Source of the DNA: Oegoconia quadripuncta
Taxonomy: Eukaryota > Arthropoda > Insecta > Lepidoptera > Autostichidae
NCBI GenBank assembly: GCA_949316235.1
Contig: OX438742.1
Span: forward strand, 13,763,315 to 13,827,314
Length of the DNA: 64,000 nt
Direction: 5' to 3'
Part shown: positions 23,806 through 36,580 of the stretch, one piece after another
Layout of the letters: each line of letters starts with the position of its first letter
How positions within the stretch are numbered: the first letter of the stretch is position 1
Notes under the pieces: model-generated
The model's input: the letters and a program-made list of their open reading frames with translations, nothing else
Databases searched by the model: none
What the model was told of the DNA's origin: nothing
Position numbers and translations under genes: made by a program

Positions 23806-25640
23806 ATAAATTAATGTTAAAGTTCTGGATCCTATCCATAGCCACTGAGATAAACTTAGAGTTCTTCCAGGGCGGGTAAAGGGCCGTGGTACACACGCTC
23901 AATAATGATAGCAATCTTCACCGGTGCACAGCAGTTACATGCTGATAAGTCTTTGAGGCCAGTCTTTGTAGAGGTGATAAACTGGTTAGCCTCCGTCCAA
24001 ATTCAATTTAGCGTGAACCGTCCTCTATAGTGCTTGCAAGTCGAACCAAAGGGTCTCGGATATGATCATACACCAGAAACTAGCGGAATTTCCACTTCGG
24101 AACTGTGGTTCACACCAGATATCTGTGATGGGAGTTGCTCCATTGGATTTCCTCACGCGGATTTCCATTCAGAGTTCCTCTGGTTGTTTGTCCACTTGGC
24201 AGCAGTGGTCTGCACACGCTGCTAATATTGTGACGAAATGTTGGCGAGCACAGCAAACACAGTGTCAGCGGGCAAGCCCCTATTGATTTAGACGTCTACA
24301 TCATTTTCTGTATGAAACCCCACCAGGTAAGATGAAAGTCAGAATGCAATCCAGTTTGAAGCAAAGATATTTGGGGGTTAAGTTACTTTTAATTTGGACA
24401 GAGCCATCCGTGATATAGTACTACATAGAGATTTTCGAACTTTCGTGAGCTCCCATAAAAGTCGTTACCTTGGAAAATAAGAGCTAAGTTGTCATTATGG
24501 ATGAACATTTTCAATCTGGTGACAGGCATATCGCTCATTGGAACGTTGAAAAGGATCTGAACTGCACAGATACTTGGAATAATGGATTCCTCAATACCCT
24601 GAAGCCACTCTACTTATTATCAAGCATACTTATAAGCAACTATAATCCCAACAGACAATGTCATAGGTCTCTGGAAACAGGCTTCTCTATTTAGGAAGTC
24701 AAAGCCATATATAGGCATACATCAGGGTTGCATCCTTGATACGATATTATATTTCCTTTATATAGTGGAATGTGAATACAGACAAAGGAAACAGGCATGT
24801 GAAGTCCCCAACCCGCATTCGGCCAGCGTGGACTATTGGCTCATACCTCATTATACGAGGGAAGGCCTATATCCCTGATGATGATACAGTGGATATACTA
24901 TTGAAAGGAAATACGGTGATCAGAACATTTGACAGTCACTATAGTAGTCCATTAAGATCCATCAATGGCTTCGTGTTCCGAAACTTTGGTAGTGTAAAAA
25001 AGCAAACAGCGATAAACCTGCTCATATTACATATACTTCTAGGAGAGCCATTTGTCCTGCTGTTACAAATATTACAGAGATATACCACAATCCGGTGATG
25101 TTGAATTTCTCGGAATATATCCGGAACGCAAGCTGACGTAAGGAAAGACATCTAGATCTTTATATCAGACTTATTGAGATATCGTAATAGAATATAAATC
25201 ACTGATACAAAATTGCTGCTTATAAGGCAACACTCAAATCCGTATGAACATAATAGAATAAATATATATATTATAAACATATGGCAACAGTCGGCGACGA
25301 AATAAAAGCCAGACTACTAGATATAAGAAAGTACTTTCAAAGCACCCAAAGCAGATGACCTTCATGACATCGAAAGCAGCAACTTCTTTAAACTACGCAA
25401 ATACAGTATCATGAACAGTCCAGCGATCAGATTTTGATTTAATGGATACCACAAGAGAGATGCGGGTAATGAATCTCTGCCAGAAGAAAACACCGTCCAG
25501 CAATATTTGCCGATAAAATATGCTTATTATAGTTGTGGCCACAGAATGCATCAGACACCAACACAAGATTTAAAAGAAGAAAAAAAGTTCTAAGTTGTAA
25601 CAAGAACCGATGTGTAACAATATTATGAGTTTGGTGTTCA
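23805..25640 (+). pseudogene. Degenerate, GC-richer, coding-like region; identity not established
   Basis: The region is less AT-rich than its surroundings and has short frames in series on the + strand (24034-24225, 24497-24694, 24772-25098), the longest 108 codons. Near 25100-25160 the text reads like EFLGIY followed by ERKLT, then later KLLLIRQ, resembling the 'YLGI.LD.KLTW' and 'KLLLYK' blocks of Jockey-type reverse transcriptases. That hints at an old non-LTR element. I do not recognise the 108-codon frame. It has no start context and no splice structure that links it to mirror. Family F tags flank the left edge. Confidence 0.35.
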
Positions 25641-25979
25641 ACAACAATTTAATTTCGAAGGTTTTAATAAATTTATTCATAGCAGCTACCTACTTAGTAA
25701 CTAGAGTAGATAGGTTACTCTATTATCCGTACGTCACGTTTATGTTTAGTTCAAAGTGCCATTGCGCTTATTAAGTTCATTATTACTGAATCGAACACTA
25801 TCTCTGAGTGCAGTGATGTGATTCATTAAATTATTAGTTTCACTGTCGCCCTTATTTGTTATGCGATAAAACTTTATTAAATTTCATGGCTGTCGTATTA
25901 TTGGACTGTCCATACTTATCAGTCCATTTAGTTAGTTTAGTACGATTTAATTAAAATGGTGAATCCTAAGTAGTCCAAT

Positions 25980-26200
25980 GTTAATAAAGATAATATTGTG
26001 GAATGATTGGGTCAGCGGCCGAGTGCGTGCCGTGCACGATCTACTTTCGCTATCTGGCTGATAAGTCGCCTCCATACGGGGGAGGGTCTCACTCCCTTTC
26101 AAAAGGGGATTATCCTCATTATTCCTCAGTTTTGAAGCCGTCGCCTCACAATCTACTCAACTGACTGCCGCTTAATGTTGTTACTCCATACGGCTGTGCA
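25980..26200. promoter_or_regulatory. GC-richer unique block in intron 1; candidate enhancer
   Basis: ggtcagcggccgagtgcgtg, gcctccatacgggggagg, and ggctgataagtcgcc stand in AT-rich unique sequence with no repeat match in the window. Composition only; no binding sites are claimed. Confidence 0.25.
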
Positions 26201-27509
26201 ACTTATTGATTCATTTAGTGGGGCCTTCGTAACTTCTTATGTACTCATTAAATTTAAATTAAATCATTAAGTAAAGTTTTTACTGCTTAACTTAGGCGTA
26301 GGTGTAATAATGCTCGTTACATATTATCAGTCCAAACTACTTTATTCCAAAACTACTTTATTATTGCAAACTCAAACTCAAATCATTCATTGCGTTTGGA
26401 GTCAGTTTTTCTTCCCAAATAATGTTAACAATTCACAGTTCAGACTACCTATTTCAAAGAAAAAAAAAAGAAAATAATCTCAAACAAACTTAATAACTTT
26501 ACTGATTTATTGATTACAAAAGTTTGAACTTTTTATTATTATAATGATTATTTGATTAATAATATTTCATCCTCAATATAAGCTCTGATTTAAGTACGAG
26601 TATTACAAAGGGCTTCTAACATCATATTACATCATTACAATAAAGCTACGCTTTAGGAACTAATTGCTTTAAAAAGCAACCACCTCTTATATTAAAACAT
26701 TTACAACTGAAATAAACTTTGCCTTTAAATACATTTAGTTAATAGGAATGCAAAGATTTTTTCTTTAATACCAACTGAGTCCCATTGCGTTCATGGTACG
26801 TTTTTATTTAAATAGCAATTAAGTACAAGAATGGGCTGTAAACGTTTATGCCGCGTTGTATCGTACGCTTTAAGAGCCCAGTCTCACTAAACCTCGAGTG
26901 GCATCATTTTACTTTCCAAATAAAGTGTTTCGTACTTGTGTGCTTCGCTTAATTTCAGTCAATTATGAAGTACAATAGCTGTGTAAAGTCTACGTAATTT
27001 TTTTTATATACCTAGTGATAATATTGAACAACTTTATTTATTGGTATTCTCTTGATCCTTATTCTTCACTCATGTCGGGTAAACTGAGTGGATGTAATTT
27101 TCATTTATTTTATTTTAAAAGTATTACAGCACTACCTATAATTTCTATTTTTGACATTATTTGCCCTACATAGCTGACATGTAAATAAAAATCATAAGTA
27201 AAGCGTTTATGTGCTTTTTTAGTCTATATGATAGATAATACTTAATTAACTCGTAATGTGTGACTAGAACAGAACTCCTTTAAATAAAAGTCATTTCTGG
27301 TTTTTTTTTCTTCATATAAACAAGAACAGTTAACTTGAACACAAAACGTAGCGTATATTATATAGGTAATATCCACTAACCTTTGTACGAGGGCAGTTAA
27401 ACAACGAGTATTATCTGCACAGTTGTGTACTTACATACATTAAATATGTACACATTTTCATTTCATAAACAAGCTGGAACAAAAGGCGACAAAGTTGTTC
27501 TTATTTAGG

Positions 27510-27780
27510 TCATACGAGTCTCGTCAGGCTTGCGTTCCCAGTGTCGAGTTACAGATTAATATTTTGTGAGAGCAGCGTCTCGGGCTGGCACTGCCTTCTC
27601 TCCGGCTATTGACGGGGCGCAGAGAGGTGAAGCGCGGAGGTAAGAGCTCGAGAGTGGTCGGTGGTGACCACGTACCTACTGGCGAACACGCGTGCACGAC
27701 CTCGGGACACGTAAATGGTAAAACAAAACCAGCGCCATTCATTTAACTTCATAATGAGCCATGAACAATGTTCGTCATTT
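27510..27780. promoter_or_regulatory. GC-richer unique block in intron 1; candidate enhancer
   Basis: Contains gggcgcagagaggtgaagcg, ggtcggtggtgaccacgtac and cacgcgtgcacgacctcg. A homeobox-like cattcatttaacttcataat lies on its right. No repeat match. The 72-codon minus frame here is composition-driven. Confidence 0.3.
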
Positions 27781-29084
27781 TTGCAGTTTGCAGTCGACCG
27801 TTGCTTCTCGACTGACCCCTTTTTTGTTCGGACTCATAATTTAACGTTGGCTACTTTTACCTTTTTTCGACTTTATTAAAGCATAATAAAGAGCCATGAT
27901 TAAGTAAACGTTCGTCTGGTGAGCTATTGTTCTTTATAATGAGTCAAATGTTAAGCAAGTCTTTATTTGCTCTCTGTAGTATGTAACATGATATAGGTTA
28001 TATTACAACTTATATTAAGTTTGCTAGCCCGCAAAGGTAGAACCAGTTAGTATACCCAACGAGATATTTAATTTAAAAATTCCATTCTCAGTTTTTATGA
28101 CGTATGTTTTTATTTGCAATAGAAACAGCCGCATACTTTCAAATCGTAAAAATATCCATCCGTCTCTATATGTATGTTTATATGGGAGTGATTATAATAT
28201 TAGTATGTGTTTCTAGAAGCGATCAAGGCACAATGAAATAGATAGTTACACAGTTGATCGACATGGCTCAGAAGCCTTAAACAAGTCAAAAGTGCCTTCT
28301 AGAGATACGCTGGACCGCGTGAAGACGAGACAACGAGACAAATTGGGTGTATCCAACGGGATTAGTGCAGAGCATGGGTGTGGGGCCATAAGCCTTCGTC
28401 ACGGATACCCACGAAAAGCTGGTTGTGGTAATTATTGGTAATACACGAGTCAAATAAGCTGCAGCTTAACTAGCACGCTTCACGGCTGAGACATCACACT
28501 GCACTCCAAGGATAACATTTCTCTTTTTAATGCAATACTCAGTCTCGTGAATTTGATGCACAGCGACATTTAAACACATTAAATGGATAAAAAATATACA
28601 TACACTAATTCAATTAAAAGGGATCGACATTGTCACGTGGACAAAAGAAACCCAAGAAGTTAAATAATAATGCGACATTTAGTTAGGTCCTGGATAGATC
28701 AGCTATCTCATGCTGCAGATGTTCATGAATAACATAGGTACTATTTAGTTGTCCATTAATTTATTAATTAATTACTCTTCGTAATTAAAGAAAAATAAAA
28801 GAACAGTATCGCCAATGCTAATAGAAGGTAGGTACTTACTCAAAGATTGTAAGACATTCTGGTCGGACTACTGAACAAATCTTTTATAAAAATTCCAACA
28901 TCTGTCCGACACGAAAAGCTATCCAGTTACTTAATACCATGAATACGACACCTTAAAGGTAGATCCAGATTGCGCCGGTTTTCGAACTCCAAAGTTTAAC
29001 CTCACAGCCGCTCGACTACCCCTAATCTGATAGGTGAATGAGACGCTCACTTCTGAGAAACTTTAATTAATTTCTCCGAAATGA

Positions 29085-29290
29085 ACGGAATCTGCTCTTC
29101 GTGCGGTTAGGTAGTAGGTAATATTTTGTAGTCTCTCGTTACGGCGGCGACGAATTGTGATAGTGTTCCCATACATACTACGGCGCAGGCGCAACCGGAT
29201 TTGAACGCGCATGTGTGCGTGCTATGCGTACGATCGCGAGAGGAACAAAGTCAATCTGTATCGAGTGTTCAAAGTCATTCTGCATCCTTA
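29085..29290. promoter_or_regulatory. GC-richer unique block in intron 1; candidate enhancer
   Basis: gtctctcgttacggcggcga, actacggcgcaggcgcaacc and gcgtacgatcgcgagagg, in unique sequence. A second such patch at about 29740-29960 includes gtcgcggccgtggccacag. Confidence 0.25.
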
Positions 29291-30111
29291 TAAATATAAA
29301 TCTTTTCTATTCGTAATAGAGGTTACCTTTACATAGCACAACATCTGTCTAATAAAACATAAAACAGTTCGATACAGACATATTGTGATATGCTGTTGTT
29401 AATAAAACTTTTTCACGATGCAATACGGCAATGATTTTAATGTGTGAGATATATTCTTATGATATTAATTGAATGTAGATAATGACAGTACTTTATAAAG
29501 TTAATATTTATTTACATGGGCTAGCGTCCTGTATGACAATAAATATTGTTCACAATAAAAATGAATTCAAGTTTCTGATACTCGTTTCATGACTGGAATT
29601 TGTGTGCATAACAAAATAAATAAGGGAGGAATATTTTTATTGCACATGAACGAAAGTTGTTTAATATCTTGATATGACAATGACGAAAAATGGGACATAA
29701 CATTATCAACACGAGGCCGCTGTTAGTGCTGTAATACACGAATAAACAGGCCGTTGAGTCGCGGCCGTGGCCACAGATCTTTCATTAGCAGTCCTAATCA
29801 GACGCGCTATGGAGTCGTGAAATTTTATTACATGTGAACTTAAAATACACATGTATGACAATTACCAGCTGTGTCGCGCCCACGGCTGCCAGCGACGGAC
29901 GAGGTGCTCACATACTATTCGTTTACACCTCATCGCCTCAGGAGTGTCAGAAAGACGCAACTTTGTACAGACTTATTTATTATAAGAACACAGATAGACT
30001 AGATACACTCACTATAACCTCAATAAGCGGGATAAAATGTTTATCAAACGTCTGGTTTTAGTTTTAGTTTCATAACACTTGATATATTCGTATCTAACAG
30101 TGGCCTTCACA

Positions 30112-30540
30112 GTTTTTCTATCTGGTGTTCTTTCATTACGGACTGGAGACGCGAGCCACAACATCGCTGGTGGAAAGTGACAATGTGGCCGAAGATGAAG
30201 GTAAATGTCTATTCACCCTAGACCTGAATATCCCAAGATAGTAAGATTATGAACGACGAAACGAAACGCTTAGAGCAAATGTCAAGTGTGTCGACAACAA
30301 CAGTTGAAAATACTCCCCACGCCGAAGTCCACAATGGAGTTGGAATGGATGAATGAATAGAAATGGAATGGAATAATTTCATGCAATTCGAACGCACACT
30401 CATCGAGGTCTATCCTATGAAACAGTGATAGGCATGCGACCTTGCGTCGATATTCAAACCTCTGCAATTTAGCATTTATGTCGCCTCGTTCCACAGAGTC
30501 GAGCGTGATTTCCATAAAACCAGCGAGACTGTTTACACAT
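30112..30540 (-). pseudogene. Jockey-like LINE, ORF2 C-terminal remnant and 3' end
   Basis: On the minus strand, frames read LDSVERGDINAKLQRFEYRR, then VACLSLFHRI, DECAFELHE and SKRFVSSFI. This is the C-terminal tail of Jockey-type reverse transcriptases (SLEHRR... / ...ELHEL / ...R..RSF). The 3' part, atcttcggccacattgtcac, is also in the other LINE ends here. The frame is broken by shifts. It is part of intron 1, so nothing suggests a host role. Confidence 0.65.
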
Positions 30541-31059
30541 CGCTCCTCATCAAAATCAATCCAGTCGTTTTGGGAATTTAAAACGTTTTTTACAATAGAA
30601 ATTTTATTAAACTGTCACTAGAGGGAATTGGATCTAGGTTGTCTGGACATTACTACTTCCACGAGCGCGAAGTTGTATGTTCTCGCGTATTATTGTGCAA
30701 ATCAATTCATTGGAGTCACTAAGAGATAAAATTGGGGATCAAATAAGTATAAAAAGTAGGAATCGGTGAAGATACGGGAACTGCGTGAAAGATATGGGTT
30801 AGAACGCATTGCATAATGAGATGAGGGCTCGAAAAGATGAATGGAAGAGAAGGTCTTATAGCCGCTAAGGGCGCCAAACAGAATAAAGTCTTTAATTGAA
30901 ATTTTATTCGCAGCAAACCCGCAATAGAAAGCATAGTCATTTTGTAACAGCAGTAACACCGAGTTATTTTGGTAATACAGTCGTCGATTAGTGGGTAACG
31001 ACAGGGAGCCAGCAATAAAGGTTCCAAAGGGAACTGCACGGGATGTTTTCAATCGCCGC

Positions 31060-33648
31060 CGTTTTATAGCTGCCGTATTAACCGATAATTCAAATTTCGA
31101 TAACGCACTCGCCGTGGTATACTGACGCTATACACCACTGATCAATGTATGCACTAATGGTATTCGCCATTCATGCAGAACCTGTAGATAGGATTACAGC
31201 ATAAACTAGCTATATGTCTCATAGGGCGACCATAGTCTACTCTTCTACTGACGGCAATAGAAGTTTCTTAATTCAATTCTATTATGGATCACTGTGATAG
31301 ATCATGCTTCATCATCTTAAACTTAAGCGTAAATTGCTATATTATGTATAACCTGATTTGCGTTGCATACTGCTCTATAGTAAAGCTAATAAGAATTCAA
31401 GTGCTCATTTGCCAAGTCAGATTTGAAGTTAGCTTAGTATAGTAAAGGATTTTAAAGGATAACTTTATCGCCATCAACAGCCTGGTTGAAACGGCATCAA
31501 TTGATAATGGTTATGCTGTGGAAAGGTCTTGGCCATTGTCATGCCTAAGCTTCACGTCTGTCGCGCTGCTGGCCATGATAAGCCAGTGTGGTATGTAATC
31601 CTTATCTAAGCCTTTCAGAAGGACTCACCATCTTCGGTCGGTCGCCTTACACCAGCAGCAGTTCGTTTAAGAACAAATGTAGTCTAACTGGATTCACTCT
31701 TGACTTCCATGAATTATTTAAAACAGCCCTAGTCTATGACGCTAGCTTACGACATCCTGTAAAGGTAGGTAGGGGTAATTTTCTCGACTTGAAGTAGGTA
31801 CTGCGCCTGCAAATGCATTTTTAAATGCGATGCTAGTTAGTTTAAAAATGTAAAAATACGTTACGTTTCCTATTGAAATAAAGGAACCTTACCAAACCAA
31901 AAAGTTTTGCTAGAACGAAATTTACTACAATTTCGAAGCATTTCAGTGGATGTAGAAATGTTTGTAACCACGTCACATGGGTATAATGCATAATAATAGT
32001 TCGGTTATTATTAGGCCGCTACCCAAAGCAATAGCACATGTTTATTCCAAAACAGAGGCCGATAAATCTCCACGAACAATCTGAAACAGCTTAATTAGCA
32101 GAATAGCTGCATTAAAGATTGAAGACGATACCGGAATTATTGTTTAGGGTCAATTTTGAATGTTATTTTTCACATTTGATTAGGTATAAAATCGAAACGA
32201 GCAGGTAGAGGTTTCCGTCGCCCACATTTGTGGGCGCGATGGAGTGTGTCGACGGGCTCTCCGGTTGCTCTCGAAAGAGTTGCAATTTTATGAATGAGTT
32301 GTTTGAATGGAACACAATAATAATATGGCTTCGGCCGAGAACCGACGCGTAAAGCGCGCTGTTGAAATGTGTACGTGTCAGAATTGGCTTTAAAAATGCA
32401 TCATATTTGGTGCGTCATTAAATATTTCACCTCCCCATAAAACACTTAATAATATTTGTAGATCATTTTACAAAGCACATATACGTTATTATGTTGTTCC
32501 ATTTCTGTAACATGTGTTTGTTATGATTGAAACTCAATATCAAAAGTTGATCCGAGCTTTATTGAAGCTATTTACAATTTTCAGTGACCGAGAATTTGTT
32601 TTGAGGTTACAGTAAGAACAATCAAATATTTTGAACAAAAGTGGAATGTTCATGGTTAGAAAATTTAATTTGGACTGATAAAACATGCATTAGTTAGGTG
32701 TATTGTATGTATATAGGTACATCTTCAACGTTGCACGGTGTTGTTACTGCAACGACCCTCGAATTAAATTATGTATCTTCTACCCACAATGTTATCAAAC
32801 TGAATAACTGATGAACGTGTCTTATATTGCTGACTCTCTCGTAGTACACGTAGCTGAATCAAAGTATTGTTATCAAACTTCTTTCACTACATTAAAAATA
32901 AAATAGCTTTGTAAATGCGCTCACGCATAATGTGAATACGCTCTTAAAAATTAACAACCTCTATAATATTAATATGCATTCATTATCATTATACACCATT
33001 ATTACGTATTTATCTTTACATTACCACTACGTAAAGCATTAGAATAACGCCGGCGGTTCCTTTTTATTATTTATTCTTCCCTAATTCTCCCTTAATTAGG
33101 AAAGGTGTGAATTTCTTTAAAGGCATTATGCATTTCGAGGGTGGGCCAATTTCGTGTTTTATCTACACTTATATCTTGACACAGGATGCGGTTGAAATAG
33201 ACACTCACCTCAACTGGTGATCCACCATGTAATTGTCCAATTAAGTCACAATTTTATGTAAATAACTTTAAGAAAATATAACATACCATTTCGAAATTAC
33301 ACGTTTCTGGAAAGGTGTTTACTTACTTGCGCGTGGGCAATGCGAGTATTAGTCGGTTGCAGTTAATTGACCTCGGTTAGAAAAATACCCGGAAGGATTA
33401 TCTCCGGTGAAAGTCGCATGTCAGACATGGAATACTCATGCGCAACACTATTTCTAACTCGACTCTGAAATCGCAATACGTATCTAAGATCATAGAAAAG
33501 CCGTTGATAAAAAAAACGACGAATGGGTATATTAATTAGTCTTTTCCTATTCACGCGAGCCAAAGCGGCACGGTGGTAATTAAGACCGGATCACACGATA
33601 TGTTAGCGATTCATTCTCTAATAGATCATTGATAATCTTTCATTCTTT
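31060..33648. other. Unique intron 1 sequence left of the copia element
   Basis: No repeat family recognised and no exon. Mixed composition with the GC-richer block at 32190-32420. Confidence 0.4.
32190..32420. promoter_or_regulatory. GC-richer unique block in intron 1; candidate enhancer
   Basis: gtttccgtcgcccacatttg, ggagtgtgtcgacgggctct, gccgagaaccgacgcgtaaa. About 1.2 kb left of the copia insertion. Confidence 0.25.
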
Positions 33649-33653
33649 ATTAT

Positions 33654-33917
33654 TGTAGGTTATGGAGGGGCTTTTGAATAAAAACAGAGTTATTAAAGTT
33701 CGACGATAATTAAAATATATTTGAATATATATTTATAAGGAGAGGTGCACTACAGTACTGAACCGCACACGTAAAGCGCATGTAACGAAGTAAGGGGGCT
33801 GACCTAACAAAAGTAGATCCTTCCGCTGTGCATTGATTCCATGAATGAGAACAAGAGACCCTTGTTCTAAATTATTATGAAACTGTACATAGATTTATAT
33901 TTTGTTATATTCCAACA
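33654..33917 (-). repeat. 3' LTR of the copia element
   Basis: 264 bp, same sequence as the LTR at 38349-38612. The adjoining bases at 33918 onward, read on the minus strand, are a purine tract (tttttgaggggggcg), the expected plus-strand priming site just before a 3' LTR. Confidence 0.93.
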
Positions 33918-34175
33918 CGCCCCCCTCAAAAATAAATCTATGAAATAAATTTTTACTACTTAATTTCTTATAATTAAGTTTACACAATAAAATTAGCACG
34001 CTCTCCTTATTTCTGGGGATACAGACACTAAATGACCCAACATTCGTTGCGCAGGATTAGGGAAAACCCAGAAAAACCTAATCAGGCCATTCCTCAATAG
34101 TAATCAAACGAAATTCAATTATAATTATTAATTGCACAAACACAAAAAAAAAAAAAATATTACTGAGCCGAATAT
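33918..34175 (-). other. Copia 3' untranslated region with purine tract
   Basis: Lies between the pol stop and the 3' LTR. It contains a run of 14 A on the + strand (about 34143-34156) and ends with the purine tract abutting the LTR. No open frame. Confidence 0.7.
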
Positions 34176-36497
34176 CTACATAAGTCCAAGCTTTCCTCTC
34201 AGTTCGATGAACCTCGGTCCCGCCAATGGTTTTGTAAAAATATCGGCCAGCTGATTACCTGTGGGAATATAAATTGCTTTAATTACATTTTTCTCTATTT
34301 GTTCCCTAGAGAAATGGTATTTAATGTCGATGTGTTTTGAGCGTTTATGACTTGTTGGGTTACTGGCAATACTTATGCATCCATTGTTATCTTCGTAAAT
34401 AGGAACAGGATTTGAAATACTTAAATGAATGCTGTTAGATAGAGACCTTAACCACAGAGCTTCTCTGACTGCTTCAAAAAGAGCCATATACTCTGCTTCA
34501 GTCGATGAGGCAGCTACTGATGACTGTCTCTTGGTTTGCCAACATAAAGTACAACGCTCAAATAATTTAAATACATAACCAGATGTACTTTTTCGGTCTG
34601 TTAAGTCATTACCTCCCCAATCTGAGTCAACAAAGCCACTCAAAACATTCTCATAAGTTCCACGAACGTAAGTTAATCTTAGATCAATGGACCCTTTTAA
34701 ATATCGAAGTAAACGTTTTAAGTAGGTCCAAAGACATCCATTGTTCTTATTACTGAACCGACTAAGGATGTTTACTGCTACGCTTAAATCGGGCCGAGTG
34801 CATAGCATTATATACATCAAACAACCGATAACATTTTTACAAGGGGCCACAATGATTTCATTTGAATTTAACGCGTTGTAATCCAACTTCGTTTCAAGTG
34901 GGGTGACGATACTTTTACAGTCATTCATATTGAATTTGTGTAAGACTGTTTTTATATACCTGCTCTGATCCAAAGTAATTTTGTCACCACACCTTTCAAC
35001 TCTTATGCCCAAAAATAGTTTAATGTCTTTTAGATCAACCATACGAAATCTGTTCATCAAATATCTTTTAAAATTATTCATTGAACTAAGATCGGCTGTG
35101 GCTATCACTAGGTCATCTACATAAAGAATAATGTAGATGTTCTTCGAAATATCACCCTTATCTAGCACATAGAGACAGCGGTCAACTGATGAATTTTTAA
35201 AACCCATTTCTATAAGAGCTTTTTCAAAAGTTTCAAACCAACATCGTGCTGCTTGTTTTAGTCCGTACAAGGCTTTATTCAAGTTACATACTTGGTCACT
35301 TTGACATGGAATACCTTCTGGAACTTTCATAAAGATTTCTTCCTTTAATTCCCCGTTTAAAAACGCGGTTTTCACGTCCATGTGGTGAATTAATAAATTA
35401 AATTGATTCGCGAAAGCTAATATAAATCTGAAACTAGAAATTCTCGCCACTGGCGCGAAAGTTTCGTTATAATCTATCTCATATTTTTGACTAAAGCCTC
35501 GTGCGACCAACCGTGCTTTGTATTTAAGTGGATTTCCAAACTCGTCATTTTTAATAGTAAATATCCACTTACAATCAACAATATTTTTATTTTTAGGTTT
35601 CGGTACTAAGGTCCACGTATTGTTTTCGATGAGTGAATTAATTTCCTCTTTTATAGCCTGTTCCCATAGTAACCTATCATCCCTTGTTTCGATTTCTTTG
35701 TAGGATGTTGGTACTTGACATACCAATGACTGAGCGCACAACAGATAATCTTGAAAAATATTATCTTCATTATAAGAAACTTTGGGAAGATCTTTGATCC
35801 TATCACTCCGTCTTAAATTAGGCAACATCTTATTGTCTTGTGATAAGGAAGACCCGTTGTGCTCATCTGTTTCTCTTACAGATTTATTAGGTACTTGCCC
35901 TAATGAGGTATTTTCATTTAAGTTATCATTTGTTTGTTTTTGTATATCTGATTTCACCTCATCAGATTTGCACACCTTCTTAGCGGGTGAAGTGTGCATT
36001 GAGTCACTTGGATCACAGGAGTTTTCATGAGCCACCCCCTTAGAACTCAGTGAAGGTCTGCTAGACAAGAAATTTATCTCGTCCACAACCACATTTCTTA
36101 CTATAACAAACTTTTCAGTTTCCACAACCCATACTTTGTATCCATTTGTTTCATAACCAACCAGTATACCCTTTGAGGACTTATTTTCAAATTTGGTTTT
36201 TCTGATTTTGTTATGCATGAATATAGTTGATCCAAATATTTTCAAAAATTTAAGATGCGGCTTTCTACCATGCCACATTTCAAAAGGAGTTTTATAAACC
36301 TTTAAAGCTCTAGTTGGAGAAATATTTATTAAAAATGTAGCAGTTAAAACCGCTTCGCCCCAAAAGGTTTTATTTAATTTGGAACCAACCAGCATAGCGC
36401 GAGCTTTTTCTGTCACAGTTCGTATCATACGTTCTGCGATACCATTTAAAGCAGGTGTTCGTGGGACTGTTAAATGATAACTAATACCTTTTTGCAC
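34176..36497 (-). pseudogene. Copia Pol, C-terminal part: integrase end, reverse transcriptase, RNase H
   Basis: About 773 codons with no natural ATG at its left edge. It is the continuation of Pol after a second one-base shift at a seven-T run (36504-36510). The third integrase catalytic residue is E22 in NGIAERMIRT. A Ser/Asn-rich linker follows (about 150-245). Reverse transcriptase begins near 280 (WIFTIKND; LVARGFSQ; HMDVKTAFLNGE with D374) and has the YVDD box at 459-462. RNase H follows (VDSDWGG; SSTEAEY; HKRSKHIDIKYH), ending with ADIFTKPL and a normal stop. No further break is seen. The segment is what a full-length copia Pol should contain, so only the integrase is damaged. Confidence 0.92.
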
Positions 36498-36580
36498 ACA
36501 GTATTTTTTTCATGTCATTTGACAAATATTCACCTCCATTATCACAATATAGATTAACTATATTCAAATTAAAAAGAGCA

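Noticed and set aside
35518..36030. Plus-strand frames over the copia pol region
   Set aside because: Antisense shadows of the Pol reading frame.
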